64,000 nt of DNA from Saccharomonospora amisosensis (GTDB taxonomy: Bacteria > Actinomycetota > Actinomycetes > Mycobacteriales > Pseudonocardiaceae): positions 992,001 through 1,056,000 of the forward strand of contig NZ_JAAOYM010000001.1 in assembly GCF_011761185.1 (NCBI RefSeq), read 5' to 3'. Each line of letters starts with the position of its first letter. The stretch's first letter is position 1. The notes under the pieces were generated by a model. That model ran no database searches, had not been told where the DNA came from, and saw nothing but the letters and a program-made list of their open reading frames with translations. Made by a program: the position numbers and the translations under genes. Below, in pieces: positions 16,098 to 26,950 of the stretch.

Positions 16098-17267
16098 ATG
16101 GTTTCCGACCCTTCCGGTTACGGCTTCGAGACCCGCGCCATCCATGCCGGTCAAGAGCCCGATCCCCGCACCGGCGCCGTGATCGTGCCGATCTATCAGA
16201 CCTCCACCTACGCCCAGGATCGTGTCGGCGAGACTCGTGAAGGCGGCTACGAATACTCGCGCACGGCCAACCCGACGCGCACCGCGTTGGAGCAGGCCCT
16301 TGCCGCGCTTGAGGGCGGGCGACACGCGCTGGCCTTCGCGTCAGGAATGGCGGCGAGCGACGCGGTGCTGCGCACCGCCCTTCGGCCCGGTGACCACCTG
16401 CTGCTCGGCAACGACGCCTACGGCGGCACGTTCCGGCTGATCGACAAGGTGTTGACCGGGTGGGGAGTCACCTACAGTGTGGTGCCGCTGTCCGACCCGG
16501 ACGAGGTCAGGGCCGCGATCCGGCCGGAGACCAAGCTGATCTGGTGTGAGTCGCCCACGAACCCGTTGCTGGGGATCGCCGACATCTCGGCGCTGGCCGC
16601 TCTCGCGCACGAAGCAGGCGTGAGACTCGTCGTGGACAACACCTTCGCCACCCCCTACCTGCAGACGCCGTTGGCGCTGGGTGCGGACATCGTGGTGCAC
16701 TCCACGACGAAGTACCTCGGTGGACACTCCGATGTGGTCGGCGGCGCGGTGGTGACCGATTCCGAGGAGATCGCGGAGTCGCTGTTCTTTCTGCGTAACT
16801 CCGCCGGCGCGGTACCGGGCGCGTTCGACGCGTGGTTGACACTGCGCGGGCTGAAGACGCTTGCCGTGCGGATGGAGCGGCACTGCGACAACGCCGAGTT
16901 CATAGCGCAGGCACTCACCACGCACCCGAAGGTGAGCAGGGTCTACTACCCGGGACTGCCGGACGACCCGGGACACGCGCTGGCGGCCAAGCAGATGCGT
17001 AGGTTCGGCGGCATGGTGTCGTTCACCCACGCGGACGGCGAGCAAGCCGCGCTCGACATGGCCGCACGGACCACGCTGTTCGTGCTCGCGGAATCGTTGG
17101 GTGGCGTGGAGTCGCTGATCGAGCATCCCGGCCGGATGACGCATGCGAGCGTGGCCGGTTCGATGCTCGCGGTGCCCGCCGAGTTGGTCCGGCTGTCGGT
17201 GGGTATCGAAGACCCCCGCGATCTGCTGGCGGACCTGCGTGCCGCGTTGGAGGATCAGGGACGGTAG
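16098..17267 (+). CDS. metB: Cystathionine gamma-synthase / trans-sulfuration PLP enzyme
   Basis: A 389-residue protein of the Cys/Met metabolism PLP family. Lys205 in HSTTKYLGGHSDVVGG forms the Schiff base; YSRTANPTR, ASGMAA and VVDNTFATPYLQ are family signatures. MetB joins an activated homoserine and cysteine to cystathionine; cystathionine gamma-lyases are close relatives, so the direction is set mainly by synteny with Rv1079 (metB). It stands between two strong expression signals: a terminator upstream and its own leaderless promoter. Its 3' end overlaps the convergent small gene by 13 bp. Confidence 0.88.
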   Translation: MVSDPSGYGFETRAIHAGQEPDPRTGAVIVPIYQTSTYAQDRVGETREGGYEYSRTANPTRTALEQALAALEGGRHALAFASGMAASDAVLRTALRPGDHLLLGNDAYGGTFRLIDKVLTGWGVTYSVVPLSDPDEVRAAIRPETKLIWCESPTNPLLGIADISALAALAHEAGVRLVVDNTFATPYLQTPLALGADIVVHSTTKYLGGHSDVVGGAVVTDSEEIAESLFFLRNSAGAVPGAFDAWLTLRGLKTLAVRMERHCDNAEFIAQALTTHPKVSRVYYPGLPDDPGHALAAKQMRRFGGMVSFTHADGEQAALDMAARTTLFVLAESLGGVESLIEHPGRMTHASVAGSMLAVPAELVRLSVGIEDPRDLLADLRAALEDQGR

Positions 17268-17530
17268 TTGCTGTGTGAGGCTCCGGCGGTGCCGGTCGAG
17301 CCGTTGCTGGGTGTTTGGCCGAAACCGGACTCGCGTAGCTGTTCACCGTCGACGCAGCCGCCGACGAGTTCGACGTGGCTGTCGTGGCGGACGTACTGGC
17401 CAGGCTCGCAGGCAGCCTGGCCGACCGTGTAGACGGCGGCGCCGGTCAGTGCCAGCGCGGAGGTGAGGCCGGCCAGCAGGGAAAGCATGCCTACGGGACG
17501 TGAACCAGATGACGCTCTCGCCCGTGCCAT
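17255..17530 (-). CDS. Small single-pass membrane or secreted protein, unknown function
   Basis: A 91-residue protein. A basic start (MARARASSGSRPVG) precedes one hydrophobic segment (MLSLLAGLTSALALTGAAVYTVG), then an external domain with two cysteines (QAACEPGQYVRHDSHVELVGGC) and a Ser/Gly/Thr-rich tail. ATG 17530 is chosen because GGAG lies 9 nt upstream; a longer form starting at 17569 is possible. No family recognised. The stop lies inside the end of convergent metB. Confidence 0.6.
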   Translation of the reverse strand: MARARASSGSRPVGMLSLLAGLTSALALTGAAVYTVGQAACEPGQYVRHDSHVELVGGCVDGEQLRESGFGQTPSNGSTGTAGASHSNYRP

Positions 17531-17642
17531 GCCACATGACTCCCGCGTTTGGATACCGATTCGTGACAAGAGTACCCAATGGGGATTCAGGGCATGCAGG
17601 TAACCGTCCTGTCACGGTGTGCGCAGTGACATGATCTGTTGA

Positions 17643-18848
17643 ATGCGACTCGTCACCGTGGACCAGATCCGCCAGGCGCGGCACCTACTCGAAGGAGTCG
17701 TCCGGAGAACACCGGTCGAGCACGCCCGCGACCTCGAGGGCTCCGTCGGCGGAGGGGTGTATCTGAAGTGCGAGAACCTGCAGCGGACCGGTTCTTTCAA
17801 GATCCGGGGTGCCTACACGCGCATTCACGGGCTGAGTGAGGAGGAACGCTCGCACGGTGTCGTCGCCGCGAGTGCGGGAAACCATGCGCAGGGGGTGGCG
17901 CTAGCCGCCAAGTTGCTCGGCATCAAGGCGACGGTGTTCATGCCCGAGCGTGCCCCGTTGCCGAAGCTGGCCGCCACTCGCGGGTACGGAGCCGAGGTTC
18001 ATCTGCACGGCGAGGTGCTCGAGGAGACCCTTGCCAAGGCCAAGGAGTTCGCCAGCAGCACGGGTGCGCTGTTCATACACCCCTTCGACCACCTCGACAT
18101 CATCGCCGGTCAGGGCACGGTCGGTCTCGAGATCCTGGAGCAGGTGCCCGACGTGGCCACGATCCTGGTGGCCACGGGCGGCGGCGGCTTTGTGGCCGGG
18201 GTGGCGTGCGCGGTCAAGGCGCTGCGCCCCGAGGTGCGCGTGGTGGGCGTGCAGGCCGAATCCGCAGCGGCGTTCCCTGCCTCGCTGGCGGCGGGGAAAC
18301 CGGTACGGCTGCGGAGCATGCAGACGATGGCGGACGGGATCGCCGTCGGGGAGCCGGGACCGTTGACGTTCGAACACGTGTCCACGCTGGTTGACGACGT
18401 TGTGACGGTGAACGAGGAGTCGCTGTCGCGTGCCGTGTTGCTGTGCCTGGAACGGCGAAAGCTCGTGGTGGAACCCGCGGGAGCGGCGGCGGTGGCCGCG
18501 CTGCTGGAGCACGCGGGCGCGTTCGAACCGCCGGTGGTGGCTGTGCTTTCCGGTGGAAACGTGGACCCGCTACTGCTGCTACAGATCATCCAGCACGGTA
18601 TGACCGCGGCGGGTCGGTACCTGAGCCTGCGGCTGTGCGTGCCAGACCGGCCGGGTTCGCTGGCCGGTGTGCTGACGCGGGTCAGCGAGCTGGGGGCCAA
18701 CGTGCTGGACATCGAGCACTCCCGAATCTCGGGGAGGTTGGCCATGGGCGAGGTGGAGATAGCGCTGAAGCTGGAGACCCGAGGTGCGCAGCACTGCGAG
18801 GAAGTGGCCTCGCAGTTGCAGCGCGCGGGTTACACGGTGATGCCGTGA
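17643..18848 (+). CDS. ilvA: Threonine ammonia-lyase (threonine dehydratase) with ACT domain
   Basis: A 401-residue PLP enzyme. Lys53 in RTGSFKIRGAY binds PLP; SAGNHAQGVA and TGGGGFVAGVA bind the substrate and the PLP phosphate. Residues about 325-401 form a single ACT-like domain (LRLCVPDRPGSLAGVLTRVSELGANVLDIEH). It deaminates threonine to 2-oxobutanoate, precursor of isoleucine. One ACT domain and 400 residues fit the shorter (TdcB-like or actinobacterial IlvA) class, so biosynthetic or degradative use cannot be decided from sequence. A terminator follows immediately. Confidence 0.88.
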   Translation: MRLVTVDQIRQARHLLEGVVRRTPVEHARDLEGSVGGGVYLKCENLQRTGSFKIRGAYTRIHGLSEEERSHGVVAASAGNHAQGVALAAKLLGIKATVFMPERAPLPKLAATRGYGAEVHLHGEVLEETLAKAKEFASSTGALFIHPFDHLDIIAGQGTVGLEILEQVPDVATILVATGGGGFVAGVACAVKALRPEVRVVGVQAESAAAFPASLAAGKPVRLRSMQTMADGIAVGEPGPLTFEHVSTLVDDVVTVNEESLSRAVLLCLERRKLVVEPAGAAAVAALLEHAGAFEPPVVAVLSGGNVDPLLLLQIIQHGMTAAGRYLSLRLCVPDRPGSLAGVLTRVSELGANVLDIEHSRISGRLAMGEVEIALKLETRGAQHCEEVASQLQRAGYTVMP

Positions 18849-18849
18849 C

Positions 18850-18883
18850 GTCCGTGCGGGTCCTCACGCGGACCCGCACGGAC
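18850..18883 (+). terminator. Terminator between convergent ilvA and hppD
   Basis: A 13-bp perfect stem (18850-18862 with 18871-18883) and an 8-nt loop directly after the ilvA stop; can act on both strands. Confidence 0.75.
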
Positions 18884-18905
18884 CGGGACGCGGGCTACAG
18901 GTTGA

Positions 18906-20132
<1,227 letters not shown>

Positions 20133-20147
20133 GGGAAGTTCACTGGA

Positions 20148-20196
20148 CAATCTGCCCAGTAAAATCCAAGATTGATTGATCAGGTTGAGCAGATTG
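20148..20196. promoter_or_regulatory. Candidate Lrp/AsnC operator in the hppD-regulator intergenic region
   Basis: CAATCTG (20148-20154) and CAGATTG (20190-20196) form an inverted pair 35 nt apart between the divergent genes; ACTGG/CCAGT flanks the first copy. Spaced half-sites fit octameric Lrp/AsnC regulators. Confidence 0.45.
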
Positions 20197-20209
20197 CGCA
20201 GGAGGGCGA

Positions 20210-20695
20210 GTGGACCTCGACGAGCTTGACGCGCGCCTGCTGCTGTTGCTCACCGACACTCCACGGCTGGGTGTGCTCGAATGCGCGCGCAGGCTCGGGG
20301 TGGCGCGCGGCACCGTGCAGGCACGGCTGGATCGCCTCACCAGCGCAGGGGTGCTGAGAGGCTTTCCTCCGGAACTCGACCTTGCCGCCATCGGTTACGG
20401 CCTCACCGCTTTCGCGGTGCTGGAAATCGCGCAGGGCCGTAGATCGGAGGTATCGAGCGCGCTCGCCGCGATCGACGAGGTCTGCGAGGTCCACGCGACA
20501 ACGGGACAGGGTGACCTGTTCGTGCGGATGGTCGCACGCTCCAACGACGACCTGCAACGCGTCATCGACGAGGTGGTCGGTGTGCCGGGGGTGCGTAGGA
20601 CGTCGACCTCCATCGCGCTGTCCACGCCGGTGGCGCCAAGGGTGCGGCCGCTGCTCGAGCGCGTCGCGCGAGGTCAGCCCACTCGCTCGAGGTAG
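20210..20695 (+). CDS. Lrp/AsnC family transcriptional regulator
   Basis: A 161-residue protein. The N-terminal winged helix-turn-helix (LDARLLLLLTDTPRLGVLECARRLGVARGTVQARLDRL) is followed by an RAM ligand-binding domain (YGLTAFAVLEIAQGRRSEVSSAL, VCEVHATTGQGDLFVRMVA). Start GTG 20210 has GGAGG 4 nt upstream. Divergent orientation and the shared 89-bp promoter region make control of hppD, with an aromatic amino acid or its keto acid as ligand, the likely role (inference). The last 22 bp overlap the convergent MBL gene. Confidence 0.88.
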   Translation: MDLDELDARLLLLLTDTPRLGVLECARRLGVARGTVQARLDRLTSAGVLRGFPPELDLAAIGYGLTAFAVLEIAQGRRSEVSSALAAIDEVCEVHATTGQGDLFVRMVARSNDDLQRVIDEVVGVPGVRRTSTSIALSTPVAPRVRPLLERVARGQPTRSR

Positions 20696-21477
20696 CGCTG
20701 CACGGACCGGCGCACAACCTCCTTGCCGCCCGCGCGCACGACAGCGTCCCACCAAGCCCCGTAGATCTCCTCGAACTCCAGCGGTTCGAGCAACTCGGCG
20801 GCACGCCTGACCACAGACGGGCGCTCTGGAATGTAGTTGGGATAGCTGTACATGAAGGCCACGTGCGTGCGATCGGGGATCACCTGGACGATGTCGCCGC
20901 TGAACAGGGCCGCGCCGCCTGCCGTTCCTTCGGCACGGTGCAGCACCGTGCCTCCCGCGAAGTGCACCCCGAGATTGATCAGCGTGAACCCCTCGGCGAG
21001 GCGGTGGCTGACACCGTTCCACAGCCGGATGCGCTCGTGTGGCCTGCCGATCCACTGCTGGTCGTCGGCGTGCAGGTAGATCGGCGCATCGAAAGCCTCC
21101 GCCCACTCGACCATCGTCGTGTAGTAGTGCGGATGGCTGATCGCGATGGCCGAGACGCCCCCGAGCTCGTCGACCTGGGCGATCAGGTCGTCGTCGAGGT
21201 AGGCGACGCAGTCCCACAGGATGTTGCCCGAGGGAGTCGGAATCAGCAGCGCCCGTTGCCCGATCCCGAAGGACGGGTCCGTTCCGATGCCGACGATGCC
21301 TTGCCCCTGTTCGGCGAGCTTGCCGGTGTAGTCACCCGCCCGCAGTTCGGTGAGACTGGTCCAGCGCTGACCGCCCGCCGGTACGTACTGGCGCTCGTCC
21401 AGGCAAACCGGGCAGTCCGGCCGAGGAGCCGCGTACTGCATGGCGCAGGTACCGCAGATCGGCAGGTCAGTGGTCAT
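20674..21477 (-). CDS. MBL-fold hydrolase with N-terminal zinc-ribbon-like motif
   Basis: A 267-residue protein. The N-terminus carries two CxxC pairs (PICGTCAMQY and CPVCLDERQ), a likely structural zinc site. The rest resembles a metallo-beta-lactamase fold, but the canonical HxHxDH is replaced by ISHPHYYTTMVEW, while later metal-ligand candidates (NLGVHFAGGTVLH, LFSGDIVQV) remain. Substrate unknown. It begins just after the greA terminator and has a TATCGT box 6 nt before the ATG, so it forms its own leaderless transcript. Confidence 0.72.
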   Translation of the reverse strand: MTTDLPICGTCAMQYAAPRPDCPVCLDERQYVPAGGQRWTSLTELRAGDYTGKLAEQGQGIVGIGTDPSFGIGQRALLIPTPSGNILWDCVAYLDDDLIAQVDELGGVSAIAISHPHYYTTMVEWAEAFDAPIYLHADDQQWIGRPHERIRLWNGVSHRLAEGFTLINLGVHFAGGTVLHRAEGTAGGAALFSGDIVQVIPDRTHVAFMYSYPNYIPERPSVVRRAAELLEPLEFEEIYGAWWDAVVRAGGKEVVRRSVQRYLERVG

Positions 21478-21483
21478 GGGATG

Positions 21484-21489
21484 ACGATA
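21484..21489 (-). promoter_or_regulatory. Leaderless -10 box of the MBL-fold gene
   Basis: TATCGT (minus strand) ends 6 nt before ATG 21477. Confidence 0.5.
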
Positions 21490-21493
21490 GCCG

Positions 21494-21533
21494 CCGGTAT
21501 GTGCCCGGCGCCGTCACGCCGGGCACATACCGG
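21494..21533 (-). terminator. greA terminator
   Basis: A 17-bp perfect stem (21494-21510 with 21517-21533) and a 6-nt loop, 13 bp past the greA stop. Confidence 0.82.
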
Positions 21534-21546
21534 GACACGTCGCTGG

Positions 21547-22035
21547 TCAGCCGCTGTAGGGCACCGCCTTGACGAGGGTCACCTTCTGGGTCTTGCCGTT
21601 GGGCAGGCTGTACTCGCGCGACTCACCCTCCCTGGCGCCGAGCAGCGCCTTCCCCAGCGGGGAATCGGGCGAGTACACCTCCATCGGGCCCTGCCCGCCC
21701 TCCTCGCGGGTCGCGAGCAGGAAAGTCTCTTCGTCGTCGTCGCCGTCATAGCGCACGGTGAGTACCATGCCCGGCTCTGCGACGCCGGAATTCGTGGGCG
21801 CCTCGCCGACCTTCGCGGTGCGAAGCAACTCCTGCAGGTGCCGGATGCGGGCTTCTTGCTGACCCTGTTCCTCACGAGCGGCGTGGTAGCCACCGTTCTC
21901 CTTGAGGTCGCCCTCCTCCCGGCTGTCGTTGATCTTCGCAGCGATGACCGGACGATTCTCGATCAACTCATCGAGCTCGCTCTTGAGCCTGTCGTAGGCT
22001 TCCTGGGTCAGCCAGGTCACCTTGGTGTCGCTCAC
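21547..22035 (-). CDS. greA: Transcription elongation factor GreA
   Basis: A 162-residue protein of normal length. The N-terminal coiled coil ([47 protein letters not shown]) carries the acidic tip that stimulates RNA polymerase to cleave backtracked RNA; the C-terminal FKBP-like domain includes [18 protein letters not shown]. Starts exist at ATG 22044, GTG 22041 and GTG 22035; the last is chosen because GAGGAG lies 9 nt upstream of it and because the mycobacterial protein begins at the same place (TDTQVTWLTQE as I recall it). Corresponds to Rv1080c. Confidence 0.93.
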   Translation of the reverse strand: MSDTKVTWLTQEAYDRLKSELDELIENRPVIAAKINDSREEGDLKENGGYHAAREEQGQQEARIRHLQELLRTAKVGEAPTNSGVAEPGMVLTVRYDGDDDEETFLLATREEGGQGPMEVYSPDSPLGKALLGAREGESREYSLPNGKTQKVTLVKAVPYSG

Positions 22036-22118
22036 GGTCACCATCTCCTCCTAGGGCCTGCCGATCTTGGGTATACAAGCCGGCCGCCACATTGGCGTGG
22101 CTGGAATATAAGGAAAGA

Positions 22119-22138
22119 CACGGCCCGCCTGGGCCGTG
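22119..22138 (-). terminator. Terminator of the DUF4307 gene
   Basis: CACGGCCC-GCCT-GGGCCGTG hairpin; read on the minus strand it is followed by TCTTTCCTT, so it is oriented to end the DUF4307 transcript before greA. Confidence 0.65.
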
Positions 22139-22229
22139 CCGACGTATCAGGATAACACGCGAGGCGCGTCAAATGTTCCCGCTTTTTCCGCTGAGCGGAC
22201 ATTCAGCGCTCTATTCACCCCGTTGGCCG

Positions 22230-22637
22230 CTACGAGGTTGACATGTATTTGGGGACATTGTAAGTGCACCCGAACACGTCAGCGGTGACGGGTCGGTCGA
22301 TGCCGCGGATCACCGTGGAGACCTGCTCGACACTCGGCGGGATGTAGACCTCTTTTCTCCCGCTCTCCGCGCCGGAGATGTCGCGTACCCGCACGATGCA
22401 CACCCCGGGGCGGTTCTGGTCGTCGCGCCGGACGGCGATGGTGATCTCCATGGCGTTACCCGGCCGCTCCTCGAACCCGACCCGTTCAGCCTCGATGGGT
22501 GCGGCGCCGAGGTTGCGGTAGGCGATGTAGGTCAGGGCGGCTCCCGCGCCAAGGACCAGCAGCACAAGCAGCCACAGCCGCCAGCCGTGCGGCATTCGAG
22601 CGGAGCGACGGGTACGACCGTAGCGGTCCTGTGGCAC
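22230..22637 (-). CDS. DUF4307 membrane protein (Rv1081c-like)
   Basis: A 135-residue protein from GTG 22637 (CGGAG 6 nt upstream); the open frame continues to 22808, so the start is uncertain. After a basic N-terminus (RYGRTRRSARMPHGWR) comes one membrane helix (LWLLVLLVLGAGAALTYIAY) and an extracellular domain (LGAAPIEAERVGFEERPGNAMEIT, CIVRVRDISGAESGRKEVYIP) typical of DUF4307. Function unknown; it keeps its place between greA and mca as in mycobacteria. Confidence 0.75.
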   Translation of the reverse strand: MPQDRYGRTRRSARMPHGWRLWLLVLLVLGAGAALTYIAYRNLGAAPIEAERVGFEERPGNAMEITIAVRRDDQNRPGVCIVRVRDISGAESGRKEVYIPPSVEQVSTVIRGIDRPVTADVFGCTYNVPKYMSTS

Positions 22638-22831
22638 GGTGGGCTCCGGCGAAACCTGCTGCGGTCGTCCGTGTGCCGAGTCGGCCTGCCCGTAGCTCAA
22701 CCATGGCCTCCCGTCGGCTGTTGTCGTGGTCGTGGGGAGAATGAACAGCGCGTCTGGTGTGTTGAGTATCCGTGTAGGTGTTAAAGGCGTGGGCCAGGGG
22801 GTCCGCACGACGACGGGTGACCGGAGGGGTC

Positions 22832-23743
22832 ATGGCGGTGTCCGAAAGCAAGGCGACCGGTGCAGAAGAGCGACTGCGGCTGATGGCGGTGCACGCGCAC
22901 CCCGACGACGAGTCGAGCAAGGGCGCGGCCACGATGGCCCGCTATGTCGCGGAGGGCCACGACGTCATGGTCGTCACCTGCACCGGGGGCGAGGCGGGCA
23001 GCGTGCTCAACCCCGCGATGGACAAACCCGAGGTCCACGCGAACATGCCGGAGCTGCGCAGGGAGGAGATGGCGCGCGCCGCCAAGATCCTCGGTGTGCA
23101 GCACCGCTGGCTGGGCTTCATCGACTCCGGCCTGCCGGAGGGCGAGCCCATGCCGCCGTTGCCGGAAGGCTGCTTCGCTGCGATCCCGATGGAGGAACCG
23201 GTCCGCGAGCTCGTGCGCGCGATCCGCGAGTTCAAGCCGCACGTGGTAACCACCTATGACGAAAACGGTGGTTACCCGCATCCGGATCACATCCGGTGCC
23301 ACGAGGTCTCCGTTGCCGCCTACGACGCCGCCTCGGACCCCGAGCGGTTCCCCGAGGCGGGACAGCCGTGGCAGCCGTTGAAGCTCTACTACTCGCACGG
23401 ATTCTCCAGGGCGAAACTCACCGCCTTCCACCAGGCGCTGACCTCGCGTGGGCTCGACTCGCCGTACAGTGAGTGGCTCAGCCGGTGGGACCCGGACAAG
23501 GCTGACGTCATCGAGCGTGTCACCACCCGAGTACGCTGTGCGGAGTACTTCGAGGTGCGCGACGAGGCGCTCAAGGCGCACGCCACCCAGATCGACCCCA
23601 ACAGCCGTTGGTTCGCCGTGCCGCTGGAGGTACAGCGTGAGGTGTGGCCCACCGAGGAGTACGAACTCGTGCGTTCCCTTGTCGACACGACCTTGCCGGA
23701 GGACGATCTGTTCGCGGGGGTCCGAGAGAAGGTGACCACATGA
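22832..23743 (+). CDS. mca: Mycothiol S-conjugate amidase
   Basis: A 303-residue protein of the PIG-L/MshB deacetylase family. [13 protein letters not shown] and [12 protein letters not shown] supply the zinc ligands and catalytic Asp. [12 protein letters not shown] and the Mca-length C-terminal region ([20 protein letters not shown]) separate it from the shorter MshB deacetylase. Mca cleaves mycothiol conjugates so that a mercapturic acid can be exported, a detoxification step found only in mycothiol-making actinobacteria. GGAGG lies 4 nt upstream of ATG 22832. The TGA overlaps the next gene (ATGA). Corresponds to Rv1082. Confidence 0.93.
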   Translation: MAVSESKATGAEERLRLMAVHAHPDDESSKGAATMARYVAEGHDVMVVTCTGGEAGSVLNPAMDKPEVHANMPELRREEMARAAKILGVQHRWLGFIDSGLPEGEPMPPLPEGCFAAIPMEEPVRELVRAIREFKPHVVTTYDENGGYPHPDHIRCHEVSVAAYDAASDPERFPEAGQPWQPLKLYYSHGFSRAKLTAFHQALTSRGLDSPYSEWLSRWDPDKADVIERVTTRVRCAEYFEVRDEALKAHATQIDPNSRWFAVPLEVQREVWPTEEYELVRSLVDTTLPEDDLFAGVREKVTT

Positions 23744-24063
23744 CGCTTCCGGCCTTCGTGGCCGTTCCCGCGATGTCCGGCGCGGCCGTGCTCGCGCAGC
23801 CGGAGGGCGACGGCGGTGGCCAGGGCGCGGACTTCGGCAAGTCCTCGCCCGTCGGCCTGCTGCTCCTGCTGCTGTTCTTCATCGCCGTCGTGTTCCTGAT
23901 CCGGTCGATGACCAAGCACCTCAAGCGCGTGCCCGCCTCGTTCGAGGAACCCGAAAAGGGGGCGCCCGGCTCGGACCCGGTGGGCGCGGCGGATTCGGTG
24001 AACTCAGTGGCTGAAAGCACGGTGGCGGCGGACGGAAAGCGGGAAGAACACCGCGACTCCTAG
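23740..24063 (+). CDS. Small membrane protein coupled to mca (Rv1083-like)
   Basis: A 107-residue protein translated from an ATG that overlaps the mca stop. A possible signal/membrane start ([15 protein letters not shown]) is followed by one clear membrane helix ([21 protein letters not shown]), a basic stop-transfer patch (TKHLKRVP) and an acidic cytoplasmic tail of about 45 residues. No known domain. Strict coupling to mca in mycobacteria and here suggests a linked role, perhaps at the membrane step of detoxification (inference). Confidence 0.78.
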   Translation: MTLPAFVAVPAMSGAAVLAQPEGDGGGQGADFGKSSPVGLLLLLLFFIAVVFLIRSMTKHLKRVPASFEEPEKGAPGSDPVGAADSVNSVAESTVAADGKREEHRDS

Positions 24064-24264
24064 GCAGGCCGGGCGGTACCCCGTTGTTGCGGAGGCCTGC
24101 GCCGCCGCGGGCCTCCGAGTACGGGGCGGGTGACCCCGCGCGAGCGTTCGAGTTCGGGGTCGCGGGGCTGCTCGACGGTGTTGAAGTGCTCGTCGAACAG
24201 GCGGCACGGCGGGAACTGCGAGCTGACAGTGCGTGCGAGACGGGGCGTGTGAGACGCTGTCGCT

Positions 24265-26286
24265 GTGAACCGCCTAGCCAGCGCCACCTCGCCGTACCTG
24301 CTGCAGCACGCCGACAACCCGGTGGACTGGTGGCCGTGGAGTGCGCAGGCCCTCGACGAGGCGAAGCGCCGCGACGTGCCCATCCTGCTGTCCATCGGCT
24401 ACGCCGCGTGCCACTGGTGTCACGTCATGGCCCACGAGTCGTTCGAAGCGGACGAGACGGCCGCGTTCATGAACGCGCACTTCGTCAACATCAAGGTGGA
24501 CCGTGAGGAGCGGCCGGACATCGACGCCGTCTACATGACCGCCACCCAGGCGATGACCGGGCAGGGCGGCTGGCCGATGACGTGCTTCCTGACCCCGGAC
24601 GGCAAGCCGTTCCACTGTGGCACCTACTACCCGCCGACGCCTCGACACGGGATGCCGTCGTTTCGACAGGTGCTCACGGCGATCGCGCGCGCGTGGTCGG
24701 AACGCGCGGACGAGCTGCGCCAGGGCGCCACCAAGATCGTCAGCCACATCCAGGAGCAGACGGCACCGTTGGCGCAGCGGCCTGTAGATGAGGAAACCAT
24801 CGCGACCGCGGTGTCCACTTTGCGGGGACAGATCGATCCGGGTCACGGCGGCTTCGGTGGTGCCCCCAAGTTCCCACCCTCCATGATCATGGAGTTCCTG
24901 CTGCGCCACTACGAGCGGACCGGGTCGGCCGAAGCGCTGTCCGTTGTGGAGCTCACGGCGGAAGGTATGGCGCGCGGCGGCATCTACGACCAGCTCGCGG
25001 GTGGGTTCGCCAGGTACTCGGTTGACGCGGCGTGGGTCGTGCCGCATTTCGAGAAGATGTTGTACGACAACGCACTGCTGCTGCGCTGCTACGCCCATCT
25101 CGCCCGCCGCACCTCCTCCGCGCTGGCCACGCGTGTCGCCGCGGAGACCGCGGAGTTCCTGCTTCGCGACCTGCGCACGCAGGAAGGCGGGTTCGCTGCT
25201 TCGCTGGATGCCGACACCGAGGGCGTCGAAGGGCTGACCTACGTGTGGACCCCGGCGCAGTTGGTCGAGGTACTCGGGCCGGAGGACGGCTCGTGGGCGG
25301 CCGAGGTCTTCCGGGTGACCGAGGAAGGCACCTTCGAGCACGGTGCCTCCACGCTGCAACTGCCACGCGACCCCGACGACACGGCTCGGTGGTTGCGGGT
25401 GAGCACGGCGCTGCTCGAGGCGCGTGGCGCTCGGCCGCAGCCCGCGCGAGACGACAAGGTGGTCACCGCCTGGAACGGGCTGGCGATCACCGCGCTCGCC
25501 GAGGCCGGTGTGGCCCTCGAGCGACCGGACTGGGTGGAGGCGGCTGTCTCTGCCGCCGAGTTGCTGCTCGACCGGCATCTCGTTGACGCACGGCTGCGGC
25601 GCAGTTCTCGTGATGGTGTGGTCGGCGAGGCCGCGGGGGTGTTGGAGGACTACGCATGCCTTGCCGAGGGGCTGCTGGCGGTGCATCAGGCCAGTGGTGA
25701 GCCGGTGTGGCTGACGCAGGCGACCCTGCTGCTCGACACCGCGCTGGAGCTGTTCGCCGACGACGAGGTGCCTGGTGCGTTCCATGACACGGCCGCCGAC
25801 GCCGAAGCACTGGTGCACCGGCCGTCGGACCCCTCCGACAATGCCACGCCTTCGGGGGCTTCCGCGCTGGCGGGGGCGTTGCTCACGGCTTCCGCGCTGG
25901 CGGGCCCCGACCGGGCGGGTGACTACCGGGAGGCCTGTGAGCGGGCGCTGGGCAGGGCGGGGACGATCGTCGCGCAGGCACCCCGGTTCGCAGGACACTG
26001 GCTGTCCGTGGCGGAGGCACTGCTCGCGGGACCCGTCCAGGTCGCCGTCGTGGGGCCGGACGCGGCTACGCGATCCGGTTTGCTCGTCGAGGCCGCGCGC
26101 GAGGTGCATGGCGGCGGCGTGGTGCTGGCGGGGCCGCCCGAGGCTGGTGGTGTACCGCTGCTCGCGGACCGGCCGCTTGTCGACGGGAATGCCGCGGCCT
26201 ATATCTGCCACGGATACGTGTGCGAGCGCCCGGTGACGACACCGCAGCGACTGGCGGCGGCGTTGTCGACGCCCATTCGCCAGTAG
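24265..26286 (+). CDS. Thioredoxin-domain protein of the YyaL/SSP411 (DUF255) family
   Basis: A 673-residue protein. Residues 1-160 form a thioredoxin-like domain that begins [22 protein letters not shown] and has the active-site-like [16 protein letters not shown] (CHWC). Residues about 200-660 resemble an (alpha/alpha)6 glycoside-hydrolase-like toroid ([69 protein letters not shown]). The family is widespread (Bacillus YyaL, human SPATA20) but its reaction is not established. Start GTG 24265. Corresponds to Rv1084. The 200 bp before it contains no supported gene. Confidence 0.87.
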   Translation: MNRLASATSPYLLQHADNPVDWWPWSAQALDEAKRRDVPILLSIGYAACHWCHVMAHESFEADETAAFMNAHFVNIKVDREERPDIDAVYMTATQAMTGQGGWPMTCFLTPDGKPFHCGTYYPPTPRHGMPSFRQVLTAIARAWSERADELRQGATKIVSHIQEQTAPLAQRPVDEETIATAVSTLRGQIDPGHGGFGGAPKFPPSMIMEFLLRHYERTGSAEALSVVELTAEGMARGGIYDQLAGGFARYSVDAAWVVPHFEKMLYDNALLLRCYAHLARRTSSALATRVAAETAEFLLRDLRTQEGGFAASLDADTEGVEGLTYVWTPAQLVEVLGPEDGSWAAEVFRVTEEGTFEHGASTLQLPRDPDDTARWLRVSTALLEARGARPQPARDDKVVTAWNGLAITALAEAGVALERPDWVEAAVSAAELLLDRHLVDARLRRSSRDGVVGEAAGVLEDYACLAEGLLAVHQASGEPVWLTQATLLLDTALELFADDEVPGAFHDTAADAEALVHRPSDPSDNATPSGASALAGALLTASALAGPDRAGDYREACERALGRAGTIVAQAPRFAGHWLSVAEALLAGPVQVAVVGPDAATRSGLLVEAAREVHGGGVVLAGPPEAGGVPLLADRPLVDGNAAAYICHGYVCERPVTTPQRLAAALSTPIRQ

Positions 26287-26359
26287 TGAACAGCCCTGTC
26301 ACATCTCGTCGGCCCGGCCTACCGTAAGCATTGGTGTAATCGTGTAATCGGGAGGCATC

Positions 26360-26914
26360 ATGGGGCAGCGATGGCGTGGGCGTGGCGGCCAGCAGGGTGA
26401 GATGCCCAGCGCGGACGATGTGCCCGCGTGGTTCAGCGGAAGGCTGCCGGACGGCTGGTTCATAGGCGAACCGGAGATCACCGTGGACCGCGAGGAGATC
26501 ATCGTGGTCGGTGAGTTGCCTCCGCTGACTCAGGAGTTCGGCGACGAGGTGGCGCGCGCGGCGGCCGAGGAGGGGCGGATCAGCCGGTTCCGGGAGGAGA
26601 CCAGGGACCAGCGCATCGAGATCGCAAGGCAGGCCGAGCATCGCTACCGGAGAAAGGTGGCCTGGGGCGCCCGGCTCGGCGATACCAGGCAACTGTTCAC
26701 CACGCTTTCGGTGCCGGTGATGACCCGGTTGCGGCAACCGGAGCGCCGGGTGCTGGACACGCTGGTCGACGCGGGCGTGGCGCGGTCACGTTCGGAAGCG
26801 CTTGCGTGGTCGGTGAAACTGGTCGGGCAGCACGCGGACTCGTGGCTGGCCGAACTTCGCGAGGCGATGTCGGAGTTGGACGATTTGCGGGCGAAGGGTC
26901 CCGACCTGGGCTGA
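26360..26914 (+). CDS. Conserved hypothetical protein with RHH-like C-terminal segment
   Basis: A 184-residue protein; ATG 26360 follows GGGAGG. The N half (PAWFSGRLPDGWFIGEPEIT, DREEIIVVGELP) is not recognised. A central basic helix (EETRDQRIEIARQAEHRYRRKVAWGA) is followed by VLDTLVDAGVARSRSEALAWSV, which looks like the strand-helix start of a ribbon-helix-helix DNA-binding motif. The promoter region has two direct copies of TGTAATCG (26334-26341 and 26343-26350), which could be its own operator (inference). Function otherwise unknown. Confidence 0.7.
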   Translation: MGQRWRGRGGQQGEMPSADDVPAWFSGRLPDGWFIGEPEITVDREEIIVVGELPPLTQEFGDEVARAAAEEGRISRFREETRDQRIEIARQAEHRYRRKVAWGARLGDTRQLFTTLSVPVMTRLRQPERRVLDTLVDAGVARSRSEALAWSVKLVGQHADSWLAELREAMSELDDLRAKGPDLG

Positions 26915-26950
26915 CCCGCGGGTGCCGATCATGCGGTCTCGCGAGTGCCG

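Noticed and set aside
24060-24395. Possible small minus-strand gene between the Rv1083-like and Rv1084-like genes
   Set aside because: The last 60 codons have fair codon bias, but the start lies antisense within the DUF255 gene and no ribosome-binding site or family supports it.
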